The notes beneath the pieces are model-generated. The model made no database searches, was not told where the DNA came from, and saw only the letters and a list, made by a program, of their open reading frames with translations. Position numbers and translations under genes: made by a program. A stretch of 64,000 nucleotides of DNA from Corydoras sp. C115. Lineage: Eukaryota > Chordata > Actinopteri > Siluriformes > Callichthyidae. Below are positions 1 through 9,559 of this stretch, piece by piece. The stretch is from assembly GCA_019802505.1 (NCBI GenBank), contig JAFMOC010000002.1, forward strand, positions 1,193,501 through 1,257,500, written 5' to 3'. How positions within the stretch are numbered: the first letter of the stretch is position 1; every line of letters starts with the position of its first letter.

Positions 1-72
1 CATGGGGAACTCCCCCGCGACCCTAGTAGTGGATAAAGCCGAAGATAATGGATGGATGGATGGATGGATGGA
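1..72 (+). repeat. V-SINE/DANA-like SINE, 3' end only
   Basis: This is the terminal part of the tRNA-derived SINE that recurs through the window. It has the 'catggggaac' block, the 'gataaagc' block and a (GGAT)n tail. The copy is cut by the window edge. Confidence 0.8.
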
Positions 73-747
73 TAGTACATCAATGCTGTCATTTTAACAC
101 TTTTCATAGTGTTGTAAATAGTGTGGCACAAAAAGTGTCTTGAGAACTGCCTAGTGCTCTGTAGTCTTTACACGTTTTATTTTTGTTGTTCTAATCAATG
201 ATGCTGGAATCTCTTTCTGCAATGCCTTACATTCTGTCAAATGTCGATTACACTGTTTTAGCTACTATTTCTGTGTCCTTTAGAGGTCACAGGGTCTTAG
301 ATTCAACACTGCCATGATGCTACATTGAAGGTCTTCTGAACAGCTTCACAGAGGATCAGAAGAACTATTTAGGAAATGTTAAGGATATTTCATACTAGGT
401 TTCAGAATGGCTAAACGTTCTATAGAAACCTTGTGTGTTAAATAGTTAAACACACACACACACACACACACAAATCCACACCATTTCTTCAATTGCTACA
501 AAATTTTACATACTTACTCTTTGAGATCCTGCAGAGGTTTGTATACTCTTTACAACAATCGAAAATCAGCTCAAAGAGCTTTAGTGAGTCATCATCTGCA
601 CACCTCGCACGTGTGTCTTTGCTGTTGTGACAACATAACTCACGGTTGTTTTTTTGGGTGTAATGTGCGATAAACTAATCAGCTTGTCACTTTCTATTCC
701 CCTTAAGAAACAGGTTTAGTCTGACAGATTGGCAGATTTATATATAT

Positions 748-810
<63 letters not shown>

Positions 811-2080
811 GATCACAAAGAAAAATGTCCAAGTGACTAGTGTGTGTGTGTACATTATTATTGTTTTACATCTGTTTACAATGCCAACTTGCTCTTTGAG
901 GTTTTGGGCTTATTGCTACAATGCAAAAAGCATTAAATACATAAATGCCATGAGAGTAATGAACTATAGCTTGAAATCAATATACGTTTTTTATTACATA
1001 ATAACACTATTTAAGCATTAGGTTTGTTAACAGCTCTTGTATAACACCTAATACCACGGAGGATAATTACAGTTTTACAAGTATCTAGTATTAGCATCTA
1101 ATAAATAGTGAGAAGAAACCGCTTCTTTATAAAGTGTGAAAAGTACTCAATAATCATAAAGAAAAACTGCAAGAATTACAGCCAGATTAAAGGTTTGTGT
1201 CCTAAATATTGCGCGTTATCATTTTGAAAATGAGGTCTGTGACATTTAACAAGATAATCTGTTTGCGGTGTCTTATTAACTTGACAGTTACCCGGTTAAC
1301 GTTCAGAAACAGAGACGGTCTGTCTCCTAAAGCAATGTTACTTCCATTGTTATTAACTCAAATCTAACCGAAAACAGCGCATCAGAAGAAAAACAGTTTA
1401 AACAGCTTTTAGATCTCAGCCTGTTTACAACCCTGGAGAAAAGAATGCGAACACTACAGAACCGAGATGATTCCAGAGGCTTATTTCATGCGGAATTCCG
1501 TAGAAATCCTCAAACAGAGACTCAGTTCGTGGCCTTTCCTCTTGGCGAAACTGCACGCGACAAATGTACGTCAAATCTTGCAACAAAGAACCGTTCTAAA
1601 ACGGTCAGATCTTCATAAATAGACATCATAAAGCACTTACTTAAACTGTTCACGGTAGTGTTTGTCCTCAATTGTTTGTTTGTTTGTTTGTTTGTTTCCT
1701 TATCACTCGGTATTCCTCTTTTCTTTTTCTCTGTTCCCGGAGTTTGGGATTCGGGAGGGGTTTCCGCTCAGCCCTGCACAGGGACGGAGCAGTGACGTAA
1801 GCAGCGCAAACTCACACAGCTGTGGTTGGCTGCGTGCAAACAGGGGCATGCTCCACAAAGCGGCGTTCACGGCTTTACCAAGAATTTAAAGGTTTAAATC
1901 TTCAGCGTTCAGCTAAAATTGATACGGATTGTAAAATTCGCCAAACCCCACTCTGTAACTCCGAGTTTAGATCTCCTAGGGATACTATCTTCAAAAGTTA
2001 CCGTGTGTAGATGAGATGTGCATGAGATGTGCGTAGTATTTTGGGCACACGAGATTTATCTAAGTTTGGCACATTAGTAT
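73..2080. other. Gene-poor stretch with two microsatellites
   Basis: It holds a (CA)n run at about 449-471, a (GA)n run at about 750-805, and a GC-richer 1290-1870 part with a CRE-like TGACGTAA at 1793-1800. That part could be a promoter or first-exon region of a minus-strand gene lying to the left, but nothing proves it. Apart from the candidate exon at 518-621 I see no coding sequence. Confidence 0.4.
518..621 (-). CDS. Candidate internal exon of an unidentified minus-strand gene
   Basis: On the minus strand, 34 codons are open between a possible acceptor (cacaacag) and a good donor (AAAGA|gtaagt). The translation contains DDDSLKLFELIFDCCKEY, which is amphipathic and looks like ordinary protein rather than repeat. 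I do not recognise the family. There is no neighbouring exon I can join to it, and the polypyrimidine tract is weak, so it may be a chance open frame. Confidence 0.25.
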
Positions 2081-2086
2081 TCATTC

Positions 2087-2430
2087 ATTCATTCATTAGC
2101 TTCCACTTATCCTCTATTAGGGTCGCGGTGGGGTTCCCCATGCCCATCCAGGGGAGAACGTCTCAGGCGCTTGGCAGATAGACCCAGGACAGGGCGCCAA
2201 TCTATCGTTGGGCACACACTCACTCACACAGACACACTCTATATGGGGCAATTTGGAGAACTCAATTGACTTGATCCATGTTTTTGGACTGTGGGAGGAA
2301 ACCGGAGGACCCGGAGGAAACCCACGCGGACCTGGGGAGAACATGGAAACTCCACCCCGATGGGGATTCGAACCGGGAATCCCTAGTGCTGAGAGGCGAA
2401 CGTGCTAACAACTAAGCCACCGTGCCGCCA
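2087..2430 (-). repeat. V-SINE/DANA-like SINE, near full length
   Basis: On the minus strand it reads from the tRNA-like head (GGCACGGTGGCTTAGT) through the B-box-like GGTTCGAATCC and the central conserved part to a (GAAT)n tail. ACATTAG occurs just outside both ends, a possible short target duplication. It abuts the 5'-truncated Tc1 on its right. Confidence 0.85.
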
Positions 2431-3289
2431 CTACATTAGATGGTGTCACTGTGCATCTGTCAACAATACAGCGCACTTTGCACAAGGAGAAGCTGTATGG
2501 GAGAGTGATGCGAAAGAAGCCGTTTCTGCAAGCACGCCACAAACAGAGTCGCCTGAGGTATGCAAAAGCACATTTGGACAAGCCAGCTTCATTTTGGAAG
2601 AAGGTCCTGTGGACTGATGAAACAAAGATTGAGTTGTTTGGTCATACCAAAAGGCATTATGCATGGCTGTGTGGCCAATGCCGGCACCGGGAATCTTGTT
2701 AAAGTTGAGGGTCGCATGAATTCCACTCAGTATTAGCAGATTCTTGAGAATAATGTTCAAGAATCACGAATGACGAAGTTGAAGTTACGCCGGGGATGGA
2801 TATTTCAGCAAGACAATGATCCAAAACACCGCTCCAAATCTACTCAGGCATTCATGCTGAGGAACAATTACAATGTTCTGGAATGGCCATCCCAGTTCCC
2901 AGACCTGAATATCATTGAACATCTGTGGGATGATTTGAAGCGGGCTGTCCATGCTCGGCGACCATCAAACTTAACTGAACTGGAATTGTTTTGTAAAGAG
3001 GAAAGCGACTAGAGGCTGTTATTTTGCAAAAGGAGGATCTACTAAATATTAATGTCACTTTTCTGTTGAGGTGCCCATACTTTTGCACCTGTCAAATTTT
3101 GGTTTAAAGCATATTGCACATTTTCTGTTAGTACAATAAACCTCATTTCAATCCTGAAATATTACTGTGTCCATCAGTTATGGAGTATTAGATATATCAA
3201 ACTGAAATGGCTGTTGCAAACACACAAATATTTAGAACTTAAAATGATTAAGATTAATAGGGGTGCCCAAACTTTTGCATATGACTGTA
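2431..3289 (+). mobile_element. Tc1-type transposon, 5'-truncated and frameshifted
   Basis: The plus strand encodes two pieces of a Tc1 transposase: one with WTDETKIELFG at about 2608-2643 (first catalytic Asp), and one with FQQDNDPKH followed by a WPSQFPDLN..EHLWDDLK block at about 2803-2940 (second Asp and the Glu of the DDE triad). A frameshift or deletion near 2690-2770 separates them, so no functional transposase is possible. The right terminal inverted repeat is at 3260-3289 and ends in GACTGTA. The left end is missing where the SINE begins. Confidence 0.85.
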
Positions 3290-3470
3290 TGCTGCATCAA
3301 AATTGTCTGCTATTCTATGACAATGTCGTCTTCTTCTAGATGACACTCCTCATCCTCAACCCTGCCATGACGCTGCAGTGATAGTTGTCTTGGAGCATTT
3401 TCATCGTCACTAAGGATTGAAGAAACTTTGATTGAGCTTTATCAAATTTTTGTTGCCCTAATACACTTGG

Positions 3471-3821
3471 GGGCGGCACGGTGGCTTAGTGGTTAGCACG
3501 CTCGCCTCTCAGCGCTAGGGATTCCCGGTTCGAATCCCCATCTGGGTGGAGTTTCCATGTTCTCCCCGTGTCCCCATGGGTTTCCTCCGGGCTCTCCGGT
3601 TTCCTCCCACTGTTCAAAAACATGGATCAAGTTAATTGAGTTCTCTAAATTGTCCAATATAGAGTGTGCTTGAGTGTGTGAGTGTGTGCCCAGCGATGGA
3701 TTGGCGCCCTGTCCTGGGTCTATCTGCCCAGCGCCCGAGACGTTCTCCCCTGGATGGGCATGGGGAACCCCACCGCGACCCTAATAGAGGATAAAACGGG
3801 AGATAATGAATGAATAATGAA
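3471..3821 (+). repeat. V-SINE/DANA-like SINE, full length with TSD
   Basis: A complete copy in sense orientation with a (GAAT)n tail. It is flanked by the 12-bp target duplication TAATACACTTGG at 3459-3470 and 3822-3833, so it is an independent retrotransposition event. Confidence 0.9.
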
Positions 3822-3833
3822 TAATACACTTGG

Positions 3834-4620
3834 TTTTGATTTCTATTGAATTAATGGTTGTCTGTGATGCTATAGTTAAGACTCTATGCAGTTTCATTGT
3901 AGTACTTGTCAGTTTGCAAATTGTAGTCTCTCCACACATTCAAGGAACTGTTTGGTCTGACACAAAATACAACCTCTGTAATATTTATATTGCACAAGTT
4001 ACACAAAAACTTTAACATAAAATTATAATACACTTTGACTTTACCTAGCTTCACAGACATTTACCAAATTTTAGTTGCAAAATTAATAACTATTTATAAC
4101 TTACTAACTTACTACTAATAGTCAACAGCCTTCCTTAGGAAATCATGGATTTCTTAATTATAATAAAATGAAAAAGGAAAGGGTGCAAAAATGACATTCT
4201 ACATTATGCTCCAGCATTTATGTCATTCTCTCCAACACATCAAACATAACATTGTTATGCTTTACTTGACGGCTACAAATCAAGCACACCAACACACAGG
4301 CATTACTCTGAAAGCTGAAATATTTTATCAATCTTAATTATCAAACTTTCATATTTATGTCCTACTTTATTTAGCTTTCATTTTACACAAATCATTAATC
4401 ACTAACTGCTTTAAAACCTTAATTACAAGCAAGTATGAAATGATTCACAAACAAGTACATCAGGATATTATTGCTACAATTTCGAATTTACATACAAAAC
4501 ATAAGATCATCATTATATTTAAAATTATACAATCTAGCTAAAATGGTTAAATTATATTTTTCAGCTGCACTAAACACTACACTTTACACTACATTGACAG
4601 GTCATTCTTTAATATGACGG
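3834..4620. other. AT-rich stretch, nothing recognised
   Basis: AT-rich sequence with no sustained open frame, splice-flanked exon or known repeat that I can identify. Confidence 0.5.
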
Positions 4621-4667
4621 CTTACTACTATTAATCCTTTCTGTCATGTAATAGACCGGGTGCTGCT

Positions 4668-4860
4668 TCACTGACTTCAGGAAAAAAAAAGCCTCTCCAC
4701 TGCCCCCACTGGTTATACAGGGCTGCACAGTCAGCAGAGCTGAGTCCTGTAAATTTCTGGGCATTATCATCCAACAGGATCTCAAATGGGACAGGCACAG
4801 CAGTGCTGTTATAAAGAAGGCCCAAAAGCGTTTGTATTTCCTGACACAGCTATACACAAG
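4668..4860 (+). mobile_element. LINE reverse-transcriptase remnant (Rex1/CR1-like)
   Basis: The plus-strand reading (stop-free from about 4670) contains TDFRKKK, then PLVIQGCTV, then KFLGIIIQQDLKW and KKAQKRLYFLTQL. This is the thumb-side order typical of CR1/Rex1-like reverse transcriptases in fish. Only this short segment survives. The assignment to Rex1 rather than another CR1-group LINE is an inference. Confidence 0.65.
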
Positions 4861-5091
4861 ATATACCCATTATATTTCCTTTTTACCTATTGTGTATAAG
4901 TAAAATATATTATTGTCACAAAAACACATTTTTAAATATTTTACTACCTACCACTTTTAACTTAAAATGGAAGCCTCATATTCATTGTTGTTAAGTTTTT
5001 ATTTTACACATGAAGAATTTTTCACAAATAGTAATACAGGCAATGTTAACTTGGTTAAATAACTAATCCTTACATTTACTGTGTCACGCTA

Positions 5092-5426
5092 GTCTACCTC
5101 GGGCAGAAGCGGAAGCGCAACCGCTGCGCAAACACGCGCTGAAGGGAGCCAGGCACACAGGTAGCGGGAACAGAATTTATTAAAGGTGCAGTGCACCAAA
5201 AAGCATGAGGTACTTCAATGACCACGGTGACATCAAACCCACGACCAGCAACAATGACAAAAACCAATGGACATAAATACAAAAAGACACCCGATCACGT
5301 GCACAAGACAAACCAATAACAAAACCGAGTTAATTAACGAAACTAATGAACTAATAAACGTTAATTAACTAAAACGAACGGGACGAAACACGAAACAGGT
5401 GAGAGGTGCCCTAGGCACCTCTTACA
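5092..5426 (-). repeat. 3' LTR of the 5092-8726 element
   Basis: 335 bp, identical line by line to 8392-8726. It has a polyadenylation signal AATAAA on minus at 5176-5181. A 9-bp-arm hairpin (AGAGGTGCC / GGCACCTCT) lies at 5402-5422, immediately inside the sense 5' end, and there are two TTAATTAAC boxes. Confidence 0.9.
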
Positions 5427-8255
5427 TTACCCCCGCCCCAGCGGTCGCACAACGGGGTGACGCGACCAAGAGAAAAAAAAAAACAGTCCCGGGGGGGGGG
5501 GTCCTCCGCCCTCCTTGAGCGGGGCTTGGCAGGCGCCCTCGGGTGGACGCCCTCTGCGGGTGAGGCGTGCCGAACGCCCTTTGGCTGCAACGTCAGGTGG
5601 ACGCCCACGGCGGATCAGAAGTGGGCCACGCCCACTGGCTGCGTGGTCCGGTGGACGCCCACGTCGGGCGCAGAGTTGGCCACGTACTCTGGCTGCGTGG
5701 CGAGGCGGGCGCCCCCGTCGGACGAGGAGTGGGCCACGCCCTCTGACAGCGTGGTCCGGTGGACGCCCACATCGGGCGGCGTGGCGAGGCGGACGCCCCC
5801 TGGCGGCGTGGCGAGGCGGACGCCCCCTGGCGGCGTGGCGAGCGGCGTGCGGCCCCTGCTGCTCGGGCTGGGCGGCGGCGTGCGGCCCCTGCTGCTCGGG
5901 CTGGGCGGCGGCGTGCGGCCCCTGCTGCTCGGGCTGGGCGGCGGCGTGCGGCCCCTGCTGCTCGGCTGGGCGGCGGCGTGCGGCCCCTGCTGCTCGGGCT
6001 GGGCGGCGGCGTGCGGCCCCTGCTGCTCGGGCTGGGCGGCGGCGTGCGGCCCCTGCTGCTCGGGCTGGGCGGCGGCGTGCGGCCCCTGCTGCTCGGGCTG
6101 GGCGGCGGCGTGCGGCCCCTGCTGCTCGGGCTGGGCGGCGGCGTGCGGCCCCTGCTGCTCGGGCTGGGCGAGCGGCGTGCGGCCCCTGCTGCTCGGGCTG
6201 GGCGGCGGCGTGCGGCCCCTGCTGCTCGGGCTGGGCGGCGGCGTGCGGCCCCTGCTGCTCGGGCTGGGCGGCGGCGTGCGGCCCCTGCTGCTCGGGCTGG
6301 GCGGCGGCGTGCGGCCCCTGCTGCTCGGGCTGGGCGGCGGCGTGCGGCCCCTGCTGCTCGGGCTGGGCGGCGGCGTGCGGCCCCTGCTGCTCGGGCTGGG
6401 CGGCGGCGTGCGGCCCCTGCTGCTCCGGCTGGGCGGCGGCGTGCGGCCCCTGCTGCTCCGGCTGGGCGGCGGCGTGCGGCCCCTGCTGCTCCGGCTGGGC
6501 GGCGGCGTGCGGCCCCTGCTGCTCCGGCTGGGCGGCGGCGTGCGGCCCCTGCTGCTCCGGCTGGGCGGCGGCGTGCGGCCCCTGCTGCTCCGGCTGGGCG
6601 GCGGCGTGCGGCCCCTGCTGCTCCGGCTGGGCGGCGGCGTGCGGCCCCTGCTGCTCCGGCTGGGCGGCGGCGTGCGGCCCCTGCTGCTCCGGCTGGGCGG
6701 CGGCGTGCGGCCCCTGCTGCTCCGGCTGGGCGGCGGCGTGCGGCCCCTGCTGCTCCGGCTGGGCGGCGGCGTGCGGCCCCTGCTGCTCCGGCTGGGCGGC
6801 GGCGTGCGGCCCCTGCTGCTCCGGCTGGGCGGCGGCGTGCGGCCCCTGCTGCTCCGGCTGGGCGGCGGCGTGCGGCCCCTGCTGCTCGGGCTGGGCGGCG
6901 TGCTGCCCCTGGACCTCGGGCTGGGCGGCGTGCTGCCCCTGGACCTCGGGCTGGGCGGCGTGCTGCCCCTGGACCTCGGGCTGGGCGGCGTGCTGCCCCT
7001 GGACCTCGGGCTGGGCGGCGTGCTGCCCCTGGACCTCGGGCTGGGCGGCGTGCGGCCCCTGGACCTCGGGCTGGGCGGCGTGCGGCCCCTGCTGCTCGTG
7101 CTGGGCGGCGGCGTGCTGCCCCTGGACCTCGGGCTGGGCGGCGTGCGGCCCCTGCTGCTCGGGCTGGGCGGCGTGACGCCCCCTGGGCTTCGGTACGGGC
7201 GGCGTGACGCCCCTGGGCTTCGGAACGGGCGGCGTGACGCCCCTGGGCTTCGGGATGGGCGGCGTGACGCCCCTGGGCTTCGGGATGGGCGGCGTGACGC
7301 CCACGGACTTCGGGATGGGCGGCGTGACGCCCACGGACTTCGGGATGGGCACACGCGCTGGTAGGACCTCGGCGGGCACGCACGCTGGCTGGACCTCAGC
7401 GGATTCGCACGCTGGCAGGACCTCGGCGGGCACGCACGCTGGCAGGACCTCGGCGGGCACGCATGCTGGCAGGACCTCGGCGGGCACGCACGCTGGGCGG
7501 ACCTTGGCGGGCACGCACGCTGGGCGGACCTCTGCGGGTTCACACCCTGGCAGGACCTTGGGCACGCATGCTGGCAGGACCTTTGCGGGTTCACACCCTG
7601 GCAGGACCTTGGCAGGCACGCACGCTGGGCGGACCTCTGCGGGTTCACACCCTCGCAGGACCTCGGCGGGCACGCACACTGGGCGGACCTCGGCCGGCAC
7701 CTCGGGCGCTCCATCCTGCACACAGAACATATACACACCCCCCGCATTGCCCAAACACATTGACATATCGGACATGGGGAGGACGGACTGGACACACGAG
7801 ACAGGGGGACACTGATCCACATTTACCCCCCCGAGTGTTGGCTCCGGCCCCGCCCCCTCGCAGCGCGATCCAGACACAGCGCGGTCCGACGCGGGCGCGT
7901 CACGTGACCGCCCCGCGGCACACGTATCGCGCTCGGCAGCCGCGCAGCGCGCACGCCGTGACTTCGCACCGCGCCGGCGCGCTCTGCGTCCGGATCTCGC
8001 CACGTGGGGTTTAACAAACTGGACCGGAGCGTCCGTCCAGAACTCCTCAGAGTTGCGGAGGGTTCGTATGGGCAGAATATGCCCATACAGGTACGACTCG
8101 CCCTCGTCATCGGACACCTGAATAAGCTCCAGGCCCTCCTCCGCGCAGAGCGCAGCATACCCGTACCTCCACAACCACTCATCATCAGAGTCAATATCCC
8201 ACATAGACATTACCTTACAATTCGGGCCGTCCTTACGGCTCCGGGACGGCGGCAT
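5427..8255 (-). CDS. Unknown ORF inside the LTR element: acidic N-terminal module plus Gln/Pro/Ala repeats
   Basis: 942 codons, with the ATG at 8255 on minus. Residues about 15-84 form a non-repetitive acidic module with IDSDDEWLWRYGYAALC, YLYGHILPIRTL and EEFWTDAPVQFVKP. A basic stretch (about 85-105) follows. Next come Cys-containing 9-residue units (PAEVLPACV type), 10-residue IPKPRGVTPP units, 10-residue QPEVQGQHAA units and about 32 11-residue QPEQQGPHAAA units, then a degenerate Arg-rich tail. A 1-nt insertion and a 1-nt deletion shift about 210 bp (5962-6172) to an Arg/Ala frame and back. I recognise no family. The N-terminal module is credible as protein because it is conserved in the second element; whether the repeat tail is translated is unknown. 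Confidence 0.55.
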   Translation of the reverse strand: MPPSRSRKDGPNCKVMSMWDIDSDDEWLWRYGYAALCAEEGLELIQVSDDEGESYLYGHILPIRTLRNSEEFWTDAPVQFVKPHVARSGRRARRRGAKSRRARCAAAERDTCAAGRSRDAPASDRAVSGSRCEGAGPEPTLGGVNVDQCPPVSCVQSVLPMSDMSMCLGNAGGVYMFCVQDGAPEVPAEVRPVCVPAEVLRGCEPAEVRPACVPAKVLPGCEPAKVLPACVPKVLPGCEPAEVRPACVPAKVRPACVPAEVLPACVPAEVLPACVPAEVLPACESAEVQPACVPAEVLPARVPIPKSVGVTPPIPKSVGVTPPIPKPRGVTPPIPKPRGVTPPVPKPRGVTPPVPKPRGRHAAQPEQQGPHAAQPEVQGQHAAAQHEQQGPHAAQPEVQGPHAAQPEVQGQHAAQPEVQGQHAAQPEVQGQHAAQPEVQGQHAAQPEVQGQHAAQPEQQGPHAAAQPEQQGPHAAAQPEQQGPHAAAQPEQQGPHAAAQPEQQGPHAAAQPEQQGPHAAAQPEQQGPHAAAQPEQQGPHAAAQPEQQGPHAAAQPEQQGPHAAAQPEQQGPHAAAQPEQQGPHAAAQPEQQGPHAAAQPEQQGPHAAAQPEQQGPHAAAQPEQQGPHAAAQPEQQGPHAAAQPEQQGPHAAAQPEQQGPHAAAQPEQQGPHAAAQPEQQGPHAAAQPEQQGPHAARPARAAGAARRRPARAAGAARRRPARAAGAARRRPARAAGAARRRPARAAGAARRRPARAAGAARRRPAEQQGPHAAAQPEQQGPHAAAQPEQQGPHAAAQPEQQGPHAARHAARGRPPRHAARGRPPRHAARCGRPPDHAVRGRGPLLVRRGRPPRHAARVRGQLCARRGRPPDHAASGRGPLLIRRGRPPDVAAKGRSARLTRRGRPPEGACQAPLKEGGGPPPPGLFFFFSWSRHPVVRPLGRG
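5838..7345 (-). repeat. GC-rich minisatellite (33-bp and 30-bp units)
   Basis: From about 5840 to 6890 there are roughly 32 tandem copies of a 33-bp unit (minus-strand QPEQQGPHAAA). Fourteen consecutive copies (about 6420-6882) carry CCG where the flanking copies carry CCC in the Pro codon, a synonymous marker of block amplification. From about 6890 to 7165 come 30-bp units (QPEVQGQHAA), and from 7165 to 7345 30-bp units (IPKPRGVTPP). The array has few or no stops in most frames, which creates long antisense ORFs. Confidence 0.9.
7346..7710 (-). repeat. 27-bp tandem repeats coding PAEVLPACV-type units
   Basis: About a dozen imperfect 27-bp units, alternating sequences like GCACGCACGCTGGCAGG with CGGGTTCACACCCTGGC variants. 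On minus they encode 9-residue PAEV.PACV units with a regularly spaced cysteine, in frame with the long ORF. Confidence 0.8.
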
Positions 8256-8391
8256 AGCAGCGCACTCGCGGACACAGCGGAACGCGCCGCGAGTACGAGG
8301 CTACACGCCCCCCGCAAAGAAAAATTTAAAAATGAGCTTACCTGGGCTCTGGACTCCCCAAATTTCCTTGGCTGGTCGTTATGTCACGCTA

Positions 8392-8726
8392 GTCTACCTC
8401 GGGCAGAAGCGGAAGCGCAACCGCTGCGCAAACACGCGCTGAAGGGAGCCAGGCACACAGGTAGCGGGAACAGAATTTATTAAAGGTGCAGTGCACCAAA
8501 AAGCATGAGGTACTTCAATGACCACGGTGACATCAAACCCACGACCAGCAACAATGACAAAAACCAATGGACATAAATACAAAAAGACACCCGATCACGT
8601 GCACAAGACAAACCAATAACAAAACCGAGTTAATTAACGAAACTAATGAACTAATAAACGTTAATTAACTAAAACGAACGGGACGAAACACGAAACAGGT
8701 GAGAGGTGCCCTAGGCACCTCTTACA
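8392..8726 (-). repeat. 5' LTR of the 5092-8726 element
   Basis: 335 bp, identical to 5092-5426. AATAAA on minus is at 8476-8481. The right flank begins TACTG, the target-site copy. Confidence 0.9.
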
Positions 8727-8731
8727 TACTG

Positions 8732-9197
8732 TGATTATTTGCACTTTTTTGTCATGATAAATCTCCTTTTTTAATATGACCACATTAAATTACAGTTTAC
8801 CCAAGCTTTACTGTTTTTTTTTTTTTTATACATATATTTACATATACCGTAAATGTGTCATAATATACAGATATTCAAGACAGTAGTATTATACTTAATA
8901 TTATTGTTACCATTTATAAAAACTTACACAAGGTAATGCTGTGTCTGTAAAGTTGTGCTGAAAGTGGAGACTATAAAGCGGGCTAGTATTTAAAGAAGAT
9001 TTGACACTGTTTACTCAATGGTGCATCATAACACAACGTTCAACTAATTGTTTGGTTCTGACAAATTTTAATTATGATCTTATTATTGGTCTGGAAGAGG
9101 CTAAGTGCACTCTTTCTACAAACCATATCCTGTTATTTTTTTGGGGGAATTTAGGTAAGCTCATTGTGTATATATATATATATATTTTGCTTTATAA
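8732..9197. other. AT-rich spacer between two LTR elements
   Basis: No gene or clear repeat seen. A short (TA)n run lies at about 9170-9186, next to the next LTR. Confidence 0.5.
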
Positions 9198-9559
9198 CAG
9201 AGTGTCACGCTCGCTTACCTCGATAGGAACGGCTGCGCAGCGGAAGCGCAGAGCCGAAGCGCCCTAACGCGCTGAAGGGAGCCAGGCACAACAGGTAGCA
9301 GAACAAAAGGTTTTTATTAAAGGTGTAGGGACACCATAAGCACAGGAGGTACAAACACAAGCAGACATAAAACGAACGACGTGCATGGAGGAAGGGGAAC
9401 ACTGCTAAATAAAGACACCCGACCACATGCACAAAACAAACCAATGAATGAACCAGGTTAAGTCTGGCGGCCTGGCCCAATGAATGTCCTTTCGTCAAGG
9501 CGTGGCAGGTGCCCTCTGGCTGCGTGATGAGGCGGACGCCCTTCTGAAACGACGTGACT

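Larger units (their letters stand above)
5092..8726 (-). mobile_element. Intact non-autonomous LTR retrotransposon-like element
   Basis: Two 335-bp direct repeats (5092-5426 and 8392-8726) read identically, begin TGTCACGC and end TTACA, and are flanked by a 5-bp target duplication TACTG (5087-5091 and 8727-8731). The sense strand is minus: an AATAAA lies inside each LTR in that orientation, the purine-rich GGGGCGGGGG next to the low-coordinate LTR fits a polypurine tract, and the only structured ORF is on minus. There is no gag, protease, reverse transcriptase, RNase H or integrase, so it must borrow machinery. No canonical TGG-type primer-binding site touches the 5' LTR, but a leader block (AAATTTGGGGAGT.CAGAGCCC) is shared with the related element at 9203-10534. 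Identical LTRs imply very recent insertion or gene conversion. Confidence 0.85.

Noticed and set aside
2208..2408. Short ORFs on both strands inside SINE copies, here and elsewhere
   Set aside because: They recur with every SINE copy (such as the ...GLWEETG..G.NPxG... reading) and are accidental frames of a non-coding repeat.
3471..3545. tRNA-like sequence that could be called a tRNA gene (also in the other SINE heads)
   Set aside because: It continues into the SINE body, recurs about 20 times and does not fold into a standard cloverleaf with an acceptor stem.
5838..6890. Regular 33-bp repeats that might suggest a CRISPR array
   Set aside because: There are no unique spacers between the units. 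It is a coding-frame minisatellite in a vertebrate LTR element.
5457..7364. Plus-strand ORFs of 635, 553 and 482 codons
   Set aside because: They are antisense readings of the GC-rich minisatellite, with no non-repetitive domain. The conserved module and polyadenylation signals are on minus.
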